In this document: positions 34,285 through 46,204 of the stretch, piece after piece | How positions within the stretch are numbered: the stretch's first letter is position 1 | Layout: the number at the start of each line of letters is the position of its first letter | From: Pseudoalteromonas sp. CO133X | GTDB lineage: Bacteria; Pseudomonadota; Gammaproteobacteria; Enterobacterales; Alteromonadaceae | DNA length: 64,000 bases | Direction of reading: 5' to 3' | Assembly: GCA_004208945.1 (NCBI GenBank) | Contig: SGPE01000030.1 | Span: 248,001-312,000 of the forward strand | Made by a program: the position numbers and the translations under genes | The notes under the pieces: generated by a model | Database searches by the model: none | What the model saw: the letters and a program-made list of their open reading frames with translations, nothing else | Told to the model about the DNA's origin: nothing

Positions 34285-35322
34285 TTAATAAACAGCACTT
34301 TCTGCAAACTCAAAACTATTTATGCCTACCCACAATTTAGCGCTGTTTGCTTGTGCCACCTGGTAGGCCCAGTCGCTCACTGAGCGTGATTTTTCGGCAT
34401 CACAATTAAAATAATCGCTCAACTCACGAGTTATATGCTGGTTATTTATAACGAGGTTTTGTTCTTGCCAGCGCTCGCGGTGCTCTTGTGCAGCTAAAAA
34501 GTCGCGTTTGCTGTTATTGCATTTACTATGAGCTGCCACAAAGTTGTGGCCTAAATCGTTGGCGTAACGCGTAAACGGAATAAAGTGGTCAACCTCGGTT
34601 TTGCTGTTTAATGCCTTTTGACAATAAAAGCACTGCCCTTTTTGTAGTTCTATTAATACAGGTTTTGCTTTATTGAGTGCATTGCGATCAAAGCCAAATA
34701 AAAAGTCATGAAGTTGGCTTTGCGGGCCAATTAGCATTTGGTTGTATTTAATACTTTGAATTTTTTGTAGCCATGCATTTTTGGCTAAGTACACAACTAA
34801 GTCGTAAAAGCGTCTAAAGCAACTGGCAATACCTGCATTTAAGGTAATGTATTGCTGGCCTTTAACATGAGGGTATAAAAAACACTCTTCCTTACCATTT
34901 AGCTTTTGTAATAACCATAACGGTCCTTCTTTAATGGTTTTTAACGTTGTTTTACGTATGTTTTCCCAATCACTGCACTTTTTTAATTGGCTAACTGAGT
35001 TAATGTTTCTTAATTTTGCATCATGCAGTGTGGTGATGATTTTGGCTTGTTTTTTGGAATTAGTGTTTTGTAAAAGCAACAGGTCTCTATTATTACCAAT
35101 AGCAGCAAAAGGAGATGCTTGGTGCCAATATAAGGTAATAAACTTTTCGACTAATTCGTCAAAAGTTATTTGTAATTGGGCATTCGGATCTATTTGCTGT
35201 TTTTCAATGCTGATATCAGCAAGCGCATGTAACAAAGCAAACTTATAAGTGGCACTAAAATCCCCTTCCACCAGCATGCGCTGGATATAAGCGATAAAGT
35301 CGAGCTGTTGCTGCATAGCCAT
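34285..35322 (-). CDS. HNH endonuclease domain protein
   Basis: 345 residues. The C-terminal half has a clear HNH site: CFYCQKAL, then TEVDHFIPFTRYANDLGHNFVAAHSKCNNSKRD, with the zinc-type cysteines in front and the DH...N...N pattern of the nuclease. The N-terminal ~230 residues are helical (QQQLDFIAYIQRMLVEGDFS, FALLHALADISIEKQ) and probably bind a partner or DNA. It lies next to the helicase pair but on the opposite strand. It may be a restriction or defence nuclease. Confidence 0.85.
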   Translation of the reverse strand: MAMQQQLDFIAYIQRMLVEGDFSATYKFALLHALADISIEKQQIDPNAQLQITFDELVEKFITLYWHQASPFAAIGNNRDLLLLQNTNSKKQAKIITTLHDAKLRNINSVSQLKKCSDWENIRKTTLKTIKEGPLWLLQKLNGKEECFLYPHVKGQQYITLNAGIASCFRRFYDLVVYLAKNAWLQKIQSIKYNQMLIGPQSQLHDFLFGFDRNALNKAKPVLIELQKGQCFYCQKALNSKTEVDHFIPFTRYANDLGHNFVAAHSKCNNSKRDFLAAQEHRERWQEQNLVINNQHITRELSDYFNCDAEKSRSVSDWAYQVAQANSAKLWVGINSFEFAESAVY

Positions 35323-35560
35323 CTCTAAACTATGCCTTTAAAAAATTGATGAGAGCTGCTTTTAAGCGCATAACTAAATCCTGTTACTGCGGCTTAAAAC
35401 TAAAAACCGCTCCATGGTTTTAAATCAATACTTATTCACTAGATGTTAAGCTAGCGTTAAGCTTTCAAACAATCTAGCATAAGTAGTGATGAAAAATATA
35501 GACTTTTTCAGTAAGCGGGGTAATAAATCTAATTTTTAGGGAGGAATTTTATAGCTAAAA

Positions 35561-35585
35561 TGCGGTACTTTAAGGATGTACCACA
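35561..35585. other. Weak hairpin in the gap between HNH and methyltransferase genes
   Basis: TGCGGTAC and GTACCACA pair with one mismatch. The 300-base gap around it (35323-35622) is AT-rich; I see no gene in it. Confidence 0.3.
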
Positions 35586-35622
35586 TTATTTTTAATAATT
35601 GACTATAAGACTAAAAGATTAC

Positions 35623-36216
35623 TTAAATAGTTCTTCTGTGCAAAATAGCATTCAGCCATATCTCTGACGCTCGCTCGGGCCGTTGGTCGGCGCTTTGCCA
35701 CGACTTAAGGGTAAACAAATTGGTGTTTTTGATAATGCTCTCAAGCGTTTGCTCGTTTAGGTCGGTAAATTCGCGGCCGTTGTGCTCGCGCTCGCCGTCG
35801 CCGTATTTAAACGATACATACACAATTCCTTGTGGCTTGAGTGCACGGGCTAGGTTGTTAAATGCTTCGGTTAAGTCATTTTTTGCGACATGAATTAAGC
35901 TTGCGCAGCACCAAATACCATCGTATTTATCAACATCATTGAGTGCTTTAAAACTGCTTACAGCCACTTTTTGATTTAGGTATTCTGAAGCGAGTTTGGC
36001 AATTTCAGGGCTTATATCAAACGCATCAACATTAAAGCCACGCTCTTTAAAAATGAAGGCGTCGCGCCCTGAGCCACAACCAGCATCTAACAACGTGCCA
36101 TTTTTAGGGATTAGCGGTAAAAATTCATCGTAAAGTTCTGTTAAGTCTACATCGAGCGTGGCATCTACAAATGCTTGTGCGTTCTGGTTGTAGTAATCGA
36201 TTGTTTTAGTTGCCAT
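35623..36216 (-). CDS. Class I SAM-dependent methyltransferase
   Basis: 197 residues. Motif I is LLDAGCGSGRDAF, followed by the acidic FDISPEIAKLASEYL, YDGIWCCASLIHV and LKPQGIVYVSFKYG, all typical of the Rossmann methyltransferase fold. No target-recognition part is visible and no DNA-methylase motif (such as DPPY) is seen, so it more likely methylates a small molecule or protein. Relatives are often annotated as tellurite-resistance-like. Start chosen at ATG with an AAGGA-type site upstream. Confidence 0.85.
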   Translation of the reverse strand: MATKTIDYYNQNAQAFVDATLDVDLTELYDEFLPLIPKNGTLLDAGCGSGRDAFIFKERGFNVDAFDISPEIAKLASEYLNQKVAVSSFKALNDVDKYDGIWCCASLIHVAKNDLTEAFNNLARALKPQGIVYVSFKYGDGEREHNGREFTDLNEQTLESIIKNTNLFTLKSWQSADQRPERASEIWLNAILHRRTI

Positions 36217-36554
36217 TTTATATCCTTTATTGTGGCAGCGGTGTTTGCGTTAAAAATATCATTAAAAGGTGAGGATCATAAATAAATTTAGCAGATGTAG
36301 TGAGTATATAAATAAGTATTTATATGTAGAATGCCCTTTAAATACTATAAAATTATAAATGTAACCTTCTACTCACTTTTTAACTACCACCTCAATTTAT
36401 AATATTAAAACACCTTTAAAGATTATTAATTAAAACAACAATTTTTTATTGCTCTGGTAACAATTTTCTCATACCTTATGTCGCCCATTTCGCAACTTAC
36501 TACTATAATATTAAGCGAAATCAACATTTTCATACTAAATATTAGGGATACACA
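36217..36554. other. AT-rich intergenic region with a probable promoter for the porin gene
   Basis: No gene seen. TATAAT at 36504-36509 could be the -10 box for the porin transcript; the matching -35 is poor. The left part is the divergent methyltransferase promoter region. Confidence 0.35.
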
Positions 36555-37703
36555 ATGAAAAAACTTCCTATTGCATTAGCTCTATGTGCTGCTTTTGTGT
36601 CTGCAAACACGCTAGCAGAGGTTCGCATAAACGGCTTTGCTTCAATAGTTGGTGGTAAAACTCTTGATGACGACAACGCGACACTGTACGGCTACGATGA
36701 TGACATTTCGTTCAAAAACGAGAGTATGTTCGCATTACAGCTGTCTGCTGATTTACAAGAAAAACTAAGTGCAACAGCGCAAATTGTTGCTCGTGGCAGT
36801 GATGATTTTGATGCTGAGTTTGAATGGGCTTATCTAACCTATGAGTTTACAGATGAGCTACAAGTTAGTGCAGGTAAAATGCGCGTGCCTTTTTATCGCT
36901 ACTCTGACTTTTTAGATGTGGGCTACACGTATCGTTGGGTTCGTCCACCACAATCGGTATATAACTTACCATTTTCGACTTATGAAGGTTTAAGCCTTCT
37001 TCATAATACGCAGCTAGGCGACTGGGATTCTACGGTACAGGTTATCTATGGAAGCTTTGACGACAAAATTGCTGTGGTTTCTGTAAACGGTGATACCGAA
37101 CTAAATGATATTGCAGGTATTAACTGGACGCTATCTTACGACTGGTTTAGTGCCCGCGCTGCTTATTTTGTAGCAGAAACGTCAATCGCGATTGAAAACG
37201 ATACCGATGCTGGTATTGCACTTAATGGCTTAGAGCAAACATTGCGTAATGCAGGGTTTGTTGATCAAGCTGATGATATTGCTGTTAACGAAGATGATGG
37301 CTCTTTCTTAGCGCTTGGTTTTTCAATTGATTACAACGACATTTTATTTGATGCCGAATACACTGAGTTTGAAGTTGATAACAGTGCGCTTGCTAAGCAA
37401 ACACAGTATTACACGTCAGTGGGCTACCGTATGGATGAGTGGACTGTTCACTTAACTTACGAAAATAACGATGATAAGCACGATAGTAGTCGTTACAACG
37501 CTCTTCCTGCTGTACCCGCTTTAAACGCCGGTATTAATCAAGTATTGGAAAGCGGTAAAGCTAAAAGTAATGTTTACACTATTGGTACTCGTTATGACTT
37601 CCACCCTTCAGCAGCTTTAAAAGTGGACTTTAGCCGCTTTAAAGATGACATCACTGATACAGACACTGATGTAGTTGCTGTTGCTGTAGACTTAGTTTTT
37701 TAA
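36555..37703 (+). CDS. Porin-like outer-membrane barrel protein
   Basis: 382 residues with a clean signal peptide (LPIALALCAAFVSANTLA). The mature chain is an alternation of short amphipathic strands and acidic loops: VRINGFASIVGG, ALQLSADLQEKLSATAQIVA, WAYLTYEFTDELQVSAGKMRVP, and a last strand ending VAVDLVF. This is the plan of trimeric porins, with the phosphate-selective-type 'GK.RVPF' strand. The next gene, 12 bases later, encodes a short PstS-like protein, so the two are co-transcribed and may serve phosphate or another anion. Confidence 0.8.
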   Translation: MKKLPIALALCAAFVSANTLAEVRINGFASIVGGKTLDDDNATLYGYDDDISFKNESMFALQLSADLQEKLSATAQIVARGSDDFDAEFEWAYLTYEFTDELQVSAGKMRVPFYRYSDFLDVGYTYRWVRPPQSVYNLPFSTYEGLSLLHNTQLGDWDSTVQVIYGSFDDKIAVVSVNGDTELNDIAGINWTLSYDWFSARAAYFVAETSIAIENDTDAGIALNGLEQTLRNAGFVDQADDIAVNEDDGSFLALGFSIDYNDILFDAEYTEFEVDNSALAKQTQYYTSVGYRMDEWTVHLTYENNDDKHDSSRYNALPAVPALNAGINQVLESGKAKSNVYTIGTRYDFHPSAALKVDFSRFKDDITDTDTDVVAVAVDLVF

Positions 37704-37715
37704 TTGGAGCGCATA

Positions 37716-38123
37716 ATGAAAAAATTACTTTTAGCTACAGCGGTAGCGCTTTTATCAAGCACCGCTTTTGCTGATGTTGCTGTGATTGTTAACCCTGCGA
37801 ATGGCAATGCAATTGATGAAGGCACAATTAAAAAAATCTACCTAGGTAAAGCAAAGTCATTTGATGATGGCACTAAAGTAAACCCTGTAAACCAAGACGG
37901 TAACAGTGTTAGCGATGAATTTAACGACAAAGTAGTCGGTAAATCGAGCAGTCAGCTTAATGCTTATTGGTCAAAGTTAGTATTTACAGGTAAAGGCACA
38001 CCGCCAGAAAAGCTTGCTAATGACCAAGCTGTTATCGATTTTGTATCAGCAAACGGTGATGCTATTGGTTATATTGATGCATCAAAAGTAACTGATAAAG
38101 TGAAGGTTGTTGCAACGTTCTAA
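37716..38123 (+). CDS. Short PstS-like periplasmic protein
   Basis: 135 residues. The ATG at 37716 follows GGAG (37706-37709); an in-frame TTG before it is discarded. Signal peptide (LLLATAVALLSSTAFA). The mature part resembles one lobe of phosphate-binding proteins: VIVNPANG.AIDEGTIKKIYLGKAKSFDDGTKV, SQLNAYWSKLVFTGKG.PP and AIGYIDASKV. At about half the size of PstS it cannot form the usual two-lobed clamp alone. No ABC permease is adjacent, so a role in sensing or in passing ligand from the porin is more likely than transport. Confidence 0.8.
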   Translation: MKKLLLATAVALLSSTAFADVAVIVNPANGNAIDEGTIKKIYLGKAKSFDDGTKVNPVNQDGNSVSDEFNDKVVGKSSSQLNAYWSKLVFTGKGTPPEKLANDQAVIDFVSANGDAIGYIDASKVTDKVKVVATF

Positions 38124-38135
38124 TTGCGTTTCAAT

Positions 38136-38170
38136 AAAAAGAGCCACCTTCTAAAAGGTGGCTCTTTATG
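38136..38170. terminator. Bidirectional terminator between PstS-like and chemoreceptor genes
   Basis: AAAGAGCCACCTT and AAGGTGGCTCTTT form a 13-base perfect stem with a four-base loop, with A and T runs at the sides, so it works for both convergent transcripts. Confidence 0.9.
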
Positions 38171-38211
38171 AGTCTACTAAAGCTGGCGTTGCCTGCTTTT
38201 TATATGTAATT

Positions 38212-39846
38212 TTATTCGACCTTAAATTTAGCCGTAGCATCTAGTAGTGAGTCAGAAAGGTAATGCAGGTTCTTCGCAACATCTCTTACCTCAGACAATG
38301 AATTCATTGTCTCTTCAAATGACATATGCATATTAGAAACATTATCAACCACCATACTCGCGACCGATGTTTGCTCTTCAGTAGCCGCTGCAATTTGTGA
38401 GTTCATACCATTTATTTCTAGAATTTGCTCTGCAATTTTTTCAATTGAGAGGCCTGTATTTTCAGCTGCTTGTGCGTTGTTTGTAGCCATATCTCTGGCT
38501 GATGTCATGGCATTAACAGACTCGTTTGCTGCCGTTGTTAATGTTGTAAGCAGCTCTCTAATTTCGTTGGTAGATTGCGATGTTCTTGATGCTAGTTCTC
38601 TTACTTCATCTGCAACAACGGCAAAACCTCGTCCTTGCTCACCCGCTCTTGCAGCTTCAATCGCTGCGTTAAGTGCCAATAGGTTAGTTTGCTCAGCTAT
38701 CGAGGTAATAACGTTTAAAATCTGTGTCACATTTTTTGTGTCATCAGCGAGTCGGTTAATGGTCGTTGCAGCTTGATTAATTTCATTGCTCAAAGTGCGT
38801 GACTCTTGCACTGAACGCTGTATTTGAGTGCGGCTTTGCTCTACCTCTTGCTCAGCAGTTTGTGCTGCATGTGACGCACTGGCCGCCGATTGTGAAATGT
38901 CAGCAACGCTTTGACGCATCTCTTCCATTGAGTGTTTTACCACTTCTGCATCTGTTGTTTGCTTGGTTGTTGCTTTTTCTGCACGCTCCATGCCTTGCAC
39001 TAAGCGTGTTGAGTTTTCCATTAACGGCTCACATACAGACATCACATCCATCACCGCCGCCTTTAAAAGCTTAATAAAGGCATTAAAGTTAATAGACACT
39101 TGGCCAATTTCATCTTTTGCATGAACAGCAAGTTGTGTGCTTAACGAGCCTTTACCATCGGCAAGTAACCCTAAATTATTTGCCGCTGCACTGGCAGACG
39201 AGCCAATTCCACGGGCAATCCAAATAGAGGTAATTACTAATAAAAAGAGTGAAATAACTGACACCACAAGCATTAACTGTAACGCATTATCTGAGCGTGC
39301 TTTAGTCGCCTGAACAAGTTCAAAGAAACGGTCATCTGCGCGTGTTTGAGCACGCTTAAAACCTTCAAGTACAGCCTCATAGAGTTGTGTTTTTTGCTGA
39401 GCTTGCTGCTGAATTTTACTAAAATCAGCGGTACCTGAGATCATTGAGCTTGCGATCGTGGAAGAAATATTAGCGTACTGTTTTAGCTTTTCTTTTGTAT
39501 CATCATGAACATACGTATCGTTAATGGCAATAATATTTTTTAAATTTTCATTAATTGTTTTATAGGTTTGTGCTGCACTTTCAACTAAGTCTGGCTCACC
39601 AAATGTCACTGCTTGTGTGTAGAGTTCGTCTAATTTTTCAAGTAAACCAACATTTGATGACGTTAACTTTACTACTTCGTATGAAGACTTTTCTAACTCA
39701 TCAAGTGAGGCTCTGTTGTCATTCATTGCGATGTAGTTTACTAACACAATAATGACAAATGCTGCCACTGCTATACATGTAATCGCGTGTATTTTTTTAG
39801 TAATACTTAAGTTTTTAAAAGAAATACCTGCCGCCATTGAATTCAC
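38212..39846 (-). CDS. Methyl-accepting chemotaxis protein
   Basis: 544 residues. Helix 1 ([23 protein letters not shown]), a ~150-residue helical periplasmic sensor region of four-helix-bundle type, helix 2 ([23 protein letters not shown]), then HAMP and the long coiled-coil signalling domain. The hairpin tip is intact: [43 protein letters not shown]. It reports an unknown ligand to the CheA/CheW array. It is monocistronic between two terminators. Confidence 0.95.
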   Translation of the reverse strand: MNSMAAGISFKNLSITKKIHAITCIAVAAFVIIVLVNYIAMNDNRASLDELEKSSYEVVKLTSSNVGLLEKLDELYTQAVTFGEPDLVESAAQTYKTINENLKNIIAINDTYVHDDTKEKLKQYANISSTIASSMISGTADFSKIQQQAQQKTQLYEAVLEGFKRAQTRADDRFFELVQATKARSDNALQLMLVVSVISLFLLVITSIWIARGIGSSASAAANNLGLLADGKGSLSTQLAVHAKDEIGQVSINFNAFIKLLKAAVMDVMSVCEPLMENSTRLVQGMERAEKATTKQTTDAEVVKHSMEEMRQSVADISQSAASASHAAQTAEQEVEQSRTQIQRSVQESRTLSNEINQAATTINRLADDTKNVTQILNVITSIAEQTNLLALNAAIEAARAGEQGRGFAVVADEVRELASRTSQSTNEIRELLTTLTTAANESVNAMTSARDMATNNAQAAENTGLSIEKIAEQILEINGMNSQIAAATEEQTSVASMVVDNVSNMHMSFEETMNSLSEVRDVAKNLHYLSDSLLDATAKFKVE

Positions 39847-40094
39847 CTTTGCTGTCTTGTTATACGTATTATCGCCCGATTTATAAAAACTGTTAACTAT
39901 ATTTATATATTTTCAGGGTTTTTTGTTAGCAACTAGGAAACAGTTTTAATCAAAAATACGTTTAACTTGAATGTAAACTCAGTATAGCAGTAACTTTTAG
40001 CTCGCAGCTTTTTGATTACAAAATCAATCCTTTTTTATCAAATTGACTTTATGTTTTAAAATAAGGGAGGAGTGCTTTATTAGTGAGCAAAATG

Positions 40095-40113
40095 AAAAAG
40101 GCCCTTTCGGGCC
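40095..40113 (-). terminator. Terminator of the AhpD-like / DUF417 operon
   Basis: Read on the minus strand, GGCCC-GAAA-GGGCC is followed by a T run; it lies just after the DUF417 stop. Confidence 0.85.
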
Positions 40114-40128
40114 CCAACGTGGAGAGGG

Positions 40129-40626
40129 TTATTCATCGCCCTGGTTTGTAGCGATAATTTTCAGACTATTTCCAGCAATAAATAAAGATGCTGCAAACAA
40201 ACCGATATCTTTCAGTAGAAACTCACCAACAAAACTTAGCACAGGGAAACCTGCTTCCGTTGTAATGCCGGATAGAAATACCATCATGCTAATTGTTACA
40301 ACAAATAACGCCATTGATAACAGGCCACCAACCACTGATAAAGCAGGATTGACGAAGCGTCCAAAAAATAGCAAACCAATGATGATTTCAAGCGTTCCTA
40401 AAAAATTTACCAGACCTTGTTTCGAGAAAATGACATACATCCAAGAAACGAGAGGGTTGTTGGCGATCATGCCGTACATGCCTTCAGCCTGTCCTTGCGT
40501 AAATTTAATTCCACCAAACCAAATATAAATAATACCTAAGGTAATATATAAAAGTGGTAAACCAGCATTCTCTAGTTTGCTTGCAATTCGTTGTGCTGTT
40601 TGTTGCTGCGTTGTAGTTAAGTTCAT
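40129..40626 (-). CDS. DUF417 (YkgB/RclC-like) inner-membrane protein
   Basis: 165 residues with four helices. Family-like motifs are YITLGIIYIWFGGIKFTQGQAEGM and SPLVSW-type NNPLVSWMY, then GTLEIIIGLLFFGRF and LSFVGEFLLKDIGLFAASLFI. E. coli RclC of this family is needed for reactive-chlorine resistance. It is second in an operon after an AhpD-like protein (60 bases apart), with an AGGAGA ribosome site. Expression is probably controlled by the TetR regulator upstream. Confidence 0.88.
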   Translation of the reverse strand: MNLTTTQQQTAQRIASKLENAGLPLLYITLGIIYIWFGGIKFTQGQAEGMYGMIANNPLVSWMYVIFSKQGLVNFLGTLEIIIGLLFFGRFVNPALSVVGGLLSMALFVVTISMMVFLSGITTEAGFPVLSFVGEFLLKDIGLFAASLFIAGNSLKIIATNQGDE

Positions 40627-40686
40627 GAGTTTCTCCTGTGGCTATAGCCGTTTTTGTTTAAAGGCTTTTAGCCTCACTTTGGGTAA

Positions 40687-41223
40687 TTAGGTTAATTCAA
40701 CTTGTGGAAAGTCAATTTCAATATCAAATGCTTCGTTAAAGTAGTTTGTGAAGCTATTTAGGGCGATATGACCAATCACTTCAACAAGCTGTTCATCGCT
40801 AAAGCCAGCACTTTTTACACGCTGTAATTGCTCTTGCGACACACTACCGCGTGATTCAATCACTTGCTTTGCAAAGCTCAGTAACACATTTGTTTGATCG
40901 TCTGCTGAAGTTGCTTTTAAATTAGCTTTAATTTCATCGGCTGACAGGCCTAGCTTGTCGCTAATATATGAATGAGCAGAAGCACAGTAGCGACAACCAT
41001 TAGTACCTGCGATTGCTAACGCTAACTGCTCTGAGTGCAATTGTGTTAAAGAGCCTTTATCTAAAGCCGCTTTAAAATTTAAAAAACCTTGTAACGCTGC
41101 GGGTGAATTAGCGAGCGCACCAAATAAATTAAGCTCTGCACCCATTGCCTGCTTAAGATCACTTAGCTGAGTTTGCGCTTGGCCGCTCGTGGTGTTTACT
41201 GTCAATGTTGTAATGCGTTGCAT
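40687..41223 (-). CDS. Carboxymuconolactone decarboxylase / AhpD-like protein
   Basis: 178 residues, all-helical. The redox motif CRYCASAH (C..C...H) is intact, preceded by LTQLHSEQLALAIAGTNG, as in AhpD-type peroxidase partners. A GAGGAG ribosome site precedes the ATG. First gene of an operon with DUF417, with a TetR-type operator 26-45 bases before the start. The operon probably detoxifies reactive electrophiles, peroxides or chlorine compounds. Confidence 0.9.
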   Translation of the reverse strand: MQRITTLTVNTTSGQAQTQLSDLKQAMGAELNLFGALANSPAALQGFLNFKAALDKGSLTQLHSEQLALAIAGTNGCRYCASAHSYISDKLGLSADEIKANLKATSADDQTNVLLSFAKQVIESRGSVSQEQLQRVKSAGFSDEQLVEVIGHIALNSFTNYFNEAFDIEIDFPQVELT

Positions 41224-41248
41224 AGTAATGCTCCTCGTACAATTTAAT

Positions 41249-41268
41249 TACCTACTAGTAGGTAGGTT
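41249..41268. promoter_or_regulatory. TetR-type operator before the AhpD-like operon
   Basis: TACCTAC-TAGTAG-GTAGGTT has the same half-sites and six-base spacer as the operator at the TetR gene itself, with one mismatch. The first 16 bases are also a perfect palindrome. Confidence 0.75.
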
Positions 41269-41311
41269 TGTTGGGTAAATTTTTTAGAAACAGAATTTAT
41301 GATCTAAATGA

Positions 41312-41881
41312 TCATAAACTCAGTGTTTCTAAACATGCATCACAAGTTTGTATGAATAAACCTTGATGATGCTCACTTCTGTTTAACATTAGTGCGCCTT
41401 TAATCGCGCAACATATTATTACAGCTTGCTGATAAGCTGACGTTTTAAAACTAAACTCATTGCTTTCAAGACCAGCTTGTAAAATAGAGCTAAGTATCTG
41501 TAATTCAAGATCAGCCATTTTCGTCACTTGCTTTTGCAATGGTTCTGCCATTAAACGTAAATCTGTTTGCATGGCATATATTCCGCACATTTGCTTTTCG
41601 CTGGCACAGCTTTGAAAAACATCAAAATAACCTTTTAAACGCTCTTTAGCTGAAGGCAATGTTTTTAAATGTGACTCAAGTTGCTGAAGCTGCTCACATT
41701 TAAGTTGGCAGAATGCAATACCTAAATCAGCTTTTGTTGCAAAATGGTGGTGGATACTCGCTTTACGAATATCGAGCTCTTTTGCAAGATCAGCATAACT
41801 AAAACCATGAAAGCCATTACTCTGAATGAGCTTATCTGCAAGTTGCAGAATATTTGTATATGTCGTGTTCATGGCAGCCAT
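41312..41881 (-). CDS. TetR-family transcriptional repressor
   Basis: 189 residues from the ATG at 41881; the frame is open 63 bases further upstream to a TTG, but that would cover the operator, and a later ATG at 41872 is also possible. The N-terminal helix-turn-helix is clear: NILQLADKLIQSNGFHGFSYADLAKELDIRKASIHHHFATKADLG. The ligand domain has several cysteines (CEQ, FQSCASEKQMC, VIICCAIKG), which could act as redox or electrophile sensors as in NemR. It probably represses itself and the AhpD-like/DUF417 operon, since matching operators stand before both. Confidence 0.88.
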   Translation of the reverse strand: MAAMNTTYTNILQLADKLIQSNGFHGFSYADLAKELDIRKASIHHHFATKADLGIAFCQLKCEQLQQLESHLKTLPSAKERLKGYFDVFQSCASEKQMCGIYAMQTDLRLMAEPLQKQVTKMADLELQILSSILQAGLESNEFSFKTSAYQQAVIICCAIKGALMLNRSEHHQGLFIQTCDACLETLSL

Positions 41882-41905
41882 CTTACCTACCAGTTGGTAG
41901 GTAAG
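41882..41905. promoter_or_regulatory. TetR-type autoregulatory operator
   Basis: The core TACCTACCAGTTGGTAGGTA extends to 11-base perfect arms on each side of a two-base centre. It abuts the chosen start of the TetR gene and covers its ribosome-site region. Confidence 0.8.
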
Positions 41906-42022
41906 CAAGTTATTTTTTAAACATTTGATCAAAAAGATCCTCAAACTAAATATAGTCTATTAAAAATCATATGGTTAATAGTTTTAAGAATATTGAATAG
42001 GTAAACATATTTTTTATAAAGA

Positions 42023-42174
42023 TAGGTAGCAACGGCTTTATGCCGCAAAATGGCAAATTACAACGCGATATAAAATCGCGACTACGGGCTGTTATGGCAA
42101 ACATGTTTCACGTCTTCAGGTAGCAGCGGCTTCATGCCGCGACATGGCAAATTGCAACGCGATGTAAAATACGC
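42023..42174 (+). repeat. Two tandem REP-like composite repeats
   Basis: The first unit (about 42023-42085) and second (about 42118-42174) each hold a GGTAGCA.CGGCTT.ATGCCGC hairpin, the spacer ATGGCAAATT.CAA, then a CGCGATnTAAAATCGC palindrome, degraded in the second unit. An element related to the 24344 repeat (ACATGTTTCACGTC) lies between them. The rest of the 382-base gap before the ABC-F gene shows no gene. Confidence 0.75.
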
Positions 42175-42327
42175 TTAAGATTGTACTGTTTCCAACTTTG
42201 TCTTCTTTTTAATGGCGTTCTGAAAGGCTGATCTGTATAATCCGCGGCCTATTATTTACCCTATTGCTTGTTTATTTTCGCAGTTGCTGCGCCCATAACC
42301 TGTCAGTCTTTTTCTAGGAATAATTCG

Positions 42328-43923
42328 TTGATTTCAACCGCTAATATCACCATGCAGTTTGGCGCAGAGCCTTTATTTGAAAATATATCAGCCAAGTTTG
42401 GTAACGGTAATCGCTATGGTTTAATTGGCGCTAATGGCTGCGGCAAATCAACCTTTATGAAAATCTTAAGTGGTGCGCTTGTACCTACCGCTGGCAATGT
42501 GTCGATTGCGCCTGGTTTAAAGCTAGGTACGCTAAGCCAAGATCAGTTTGCGTTTGAGCAATACACTGTGGTTGATGCGGTGATCATGGGTGATGCAGAG
42601 CTTTGGAAAGTTAAACAAGAGCGCGACCGTATCTATTCTTTGCCAGAAATGAGTGAAGAAGACGGCATGAAAGTCGCTGAGCTTGAAAGCGTTTTTGCTG
42701 AAATGGATGGCTACACAGCAGAAAGCCGCGCAGAAGAAATTTTGCTTCAAGCCGGTATTGAGCAAGCGTTTCATTACGGCTTAATGGCAAACGTTGCGCC
42801 GGGCTGGAAACTTCGTGTGCTGTTAGCACAAGCGCTATTTGCAAACCCTGATATTTTGCTGCTTGATGAGCCAACCAATAACCTTGATATTCACACCATT
42901 ACATGGCTAGCTAATGAGCTTAACCAGCGTAAGTGTACGATGATTATCATCTCGCACGACCGTCACTTCTTAAACTCGGTATGTACACACATGGCCGATA
43001 TCGATTACGGTGAGCTAAGAATTTACCCTGGTAACTACGAAAAGTGGATCGAAGCTTCAAGCTTGCAACGCGAACAGCTACTTGCTGAAAACGCAAAGAA
43101 GAGCGCTGAAATTGACGAGCTACAAGAGTTCGTAAACCGCTTTGGTGCTAACGCATCAAAAGCAAAACTAGCGAGTTCTCGTGCTAAGCGCATGGATAAA
43201 ATTAAGCTTGATGAGGTAAAAGCGTCAAGCCGCATTAGCCCATCACTTCGTTTTGACGAAGGCAAAAAGATGTATCGCCAAGCATTAGAGCTTACTAAGT
43301 TAGGTCATGGCTTTGATGGCGAAACCCTGTTCAGCGGCGGTGAGCTACTACTTGAAGCCGGTGCTAAGCTTGCGGTTATTGGTGAAAACGGTGTTGGTAA
43401 AACCACCCTATTACGTTGCCTAGTGAATGAATTACAAAGCAACGAAGGTGTGGTTAAGTGGTCTGAAAATGCAAGCATCGGTTATTGTCCTCAAGATAGT
43501 AGTAAAGAATTTGATAACGATCTCACGCTGTTTGATTGGATGTCACAATGGCGCACCGCCAAGCACAATGATTTAATGGTTCGCGCTATGCTGGGTCGAT
43601 TATTATTTACCGCCGACGATGCCAATAAAAAAGCGCGTAATTGCTCGGGTGGTGAAAAGAACCGCTTGTTGTTTGGTAAGTTGATGATGCAAGACATCAA
43701 TGTATTGATTATGGACGAACCGACTAATCACATGGATATGGAAGCCATTGAAGCACTTAATAATGCATTAAAAGATTACCAAGGTACGTTGATCTTTGTC
43801 AGTCATGACCGTGAATTTGTCTCATCATTGGCAACACGTATCATCGATATTAAGGATAAACAGGTCATCGATTTTCAAGGTACATTTGACGAGTATATGG
43901 ATCATCTGGCCCAGCAAGCCTAG
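42328..43923 (+). CDS. ybiT: ABC-F ATPase, YbiT type
   Basis: 531 residues from a TTG with AGGA eight bases upstream; this start gives [12 protein letters not shown], matching the E. coli YbiT start, and its length (about 530). The frame is open 60 bases more upstream but without homology. Two ATPase cassettes: Walker [10 protein letters not shown] and GENGVGKTT; Walker [12 protein letters not shown] and [11 protein letters not shown]; second signature [10 protein letters not shown]. In the first cassette the signature position reads [19 protein letters not shown] proteins act on the ribosome rather than as transporters. Confidence 0.93.
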   Translation: MISTANITMQFGAEPLFENISAKFGNGNRYGLIGANGCGKSTFMKILSGALVPTAGNVSIAPGLKLGTLSQDQFAFEQYTVVDAVIMGDAELWKVKQERDRIYSLPEMSEEDGMKVAELESVFAEMDGYTAESRAEEILLQAGIEQAFHYGLMANVAPGWKLRVLLAQALFANPDILLLDEPTNNLDIHTITWLANELNQRKCTMIIISHDRHFLNSVCTHMADIDYGELRIYPGNYEKWIEASSLQREQLLAENAKKSAEIDELQEFVNRFGANASKAKLASSRAKRMDKIKLDEVKASSRISPSLRFDEGKKMYRQALELTKLGHGFDGETLFSGGELLLEAGAKLAVIGENGVGKTTLLRCLVNELQSNEGVVKWSENASIGYCPQDSSKEFDNDLTLFDWMSQWRTAKHNDLMVRAMLGRLLFTADDANKKARNCSGGEKNRLLFGKLMMQDINVLIMDEPTNHMDMEAIEALNNALKDYQGTLIFVSHDREFVSSLATRIIDIKDKQVIDFQGTFDEYMDHLAQQA

Positions 43924-43940
43924 TGCACTTGAGCACCATA

Positions 43941-43970
43941 AAAAAAGGCTACAGAGTTCTGTAGCCTTTT
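43941..43970. terminator. Bidirectional terminator between ybiT and katG
   Basis: AAAAGGCTACAGA and TCTGTAGCCTTTT form a 13-base stem around GT, with A and T runs at the ends. Confidence 0.9.
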
Positions 43971-43990
43971 GGGTGTAACATCATATCAAA

Positions 43991-46204
<2,214 letters not shown>

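Noticed and set aside
34285..36216. Classical restriction-modification pair (HNH nuclease and methyltransferase)
   Set aside because: The methyltransferase shows no DNA-methylase catalytic motif and the genes are 300 bases apart; I keep only the looser defence-island suggestion.
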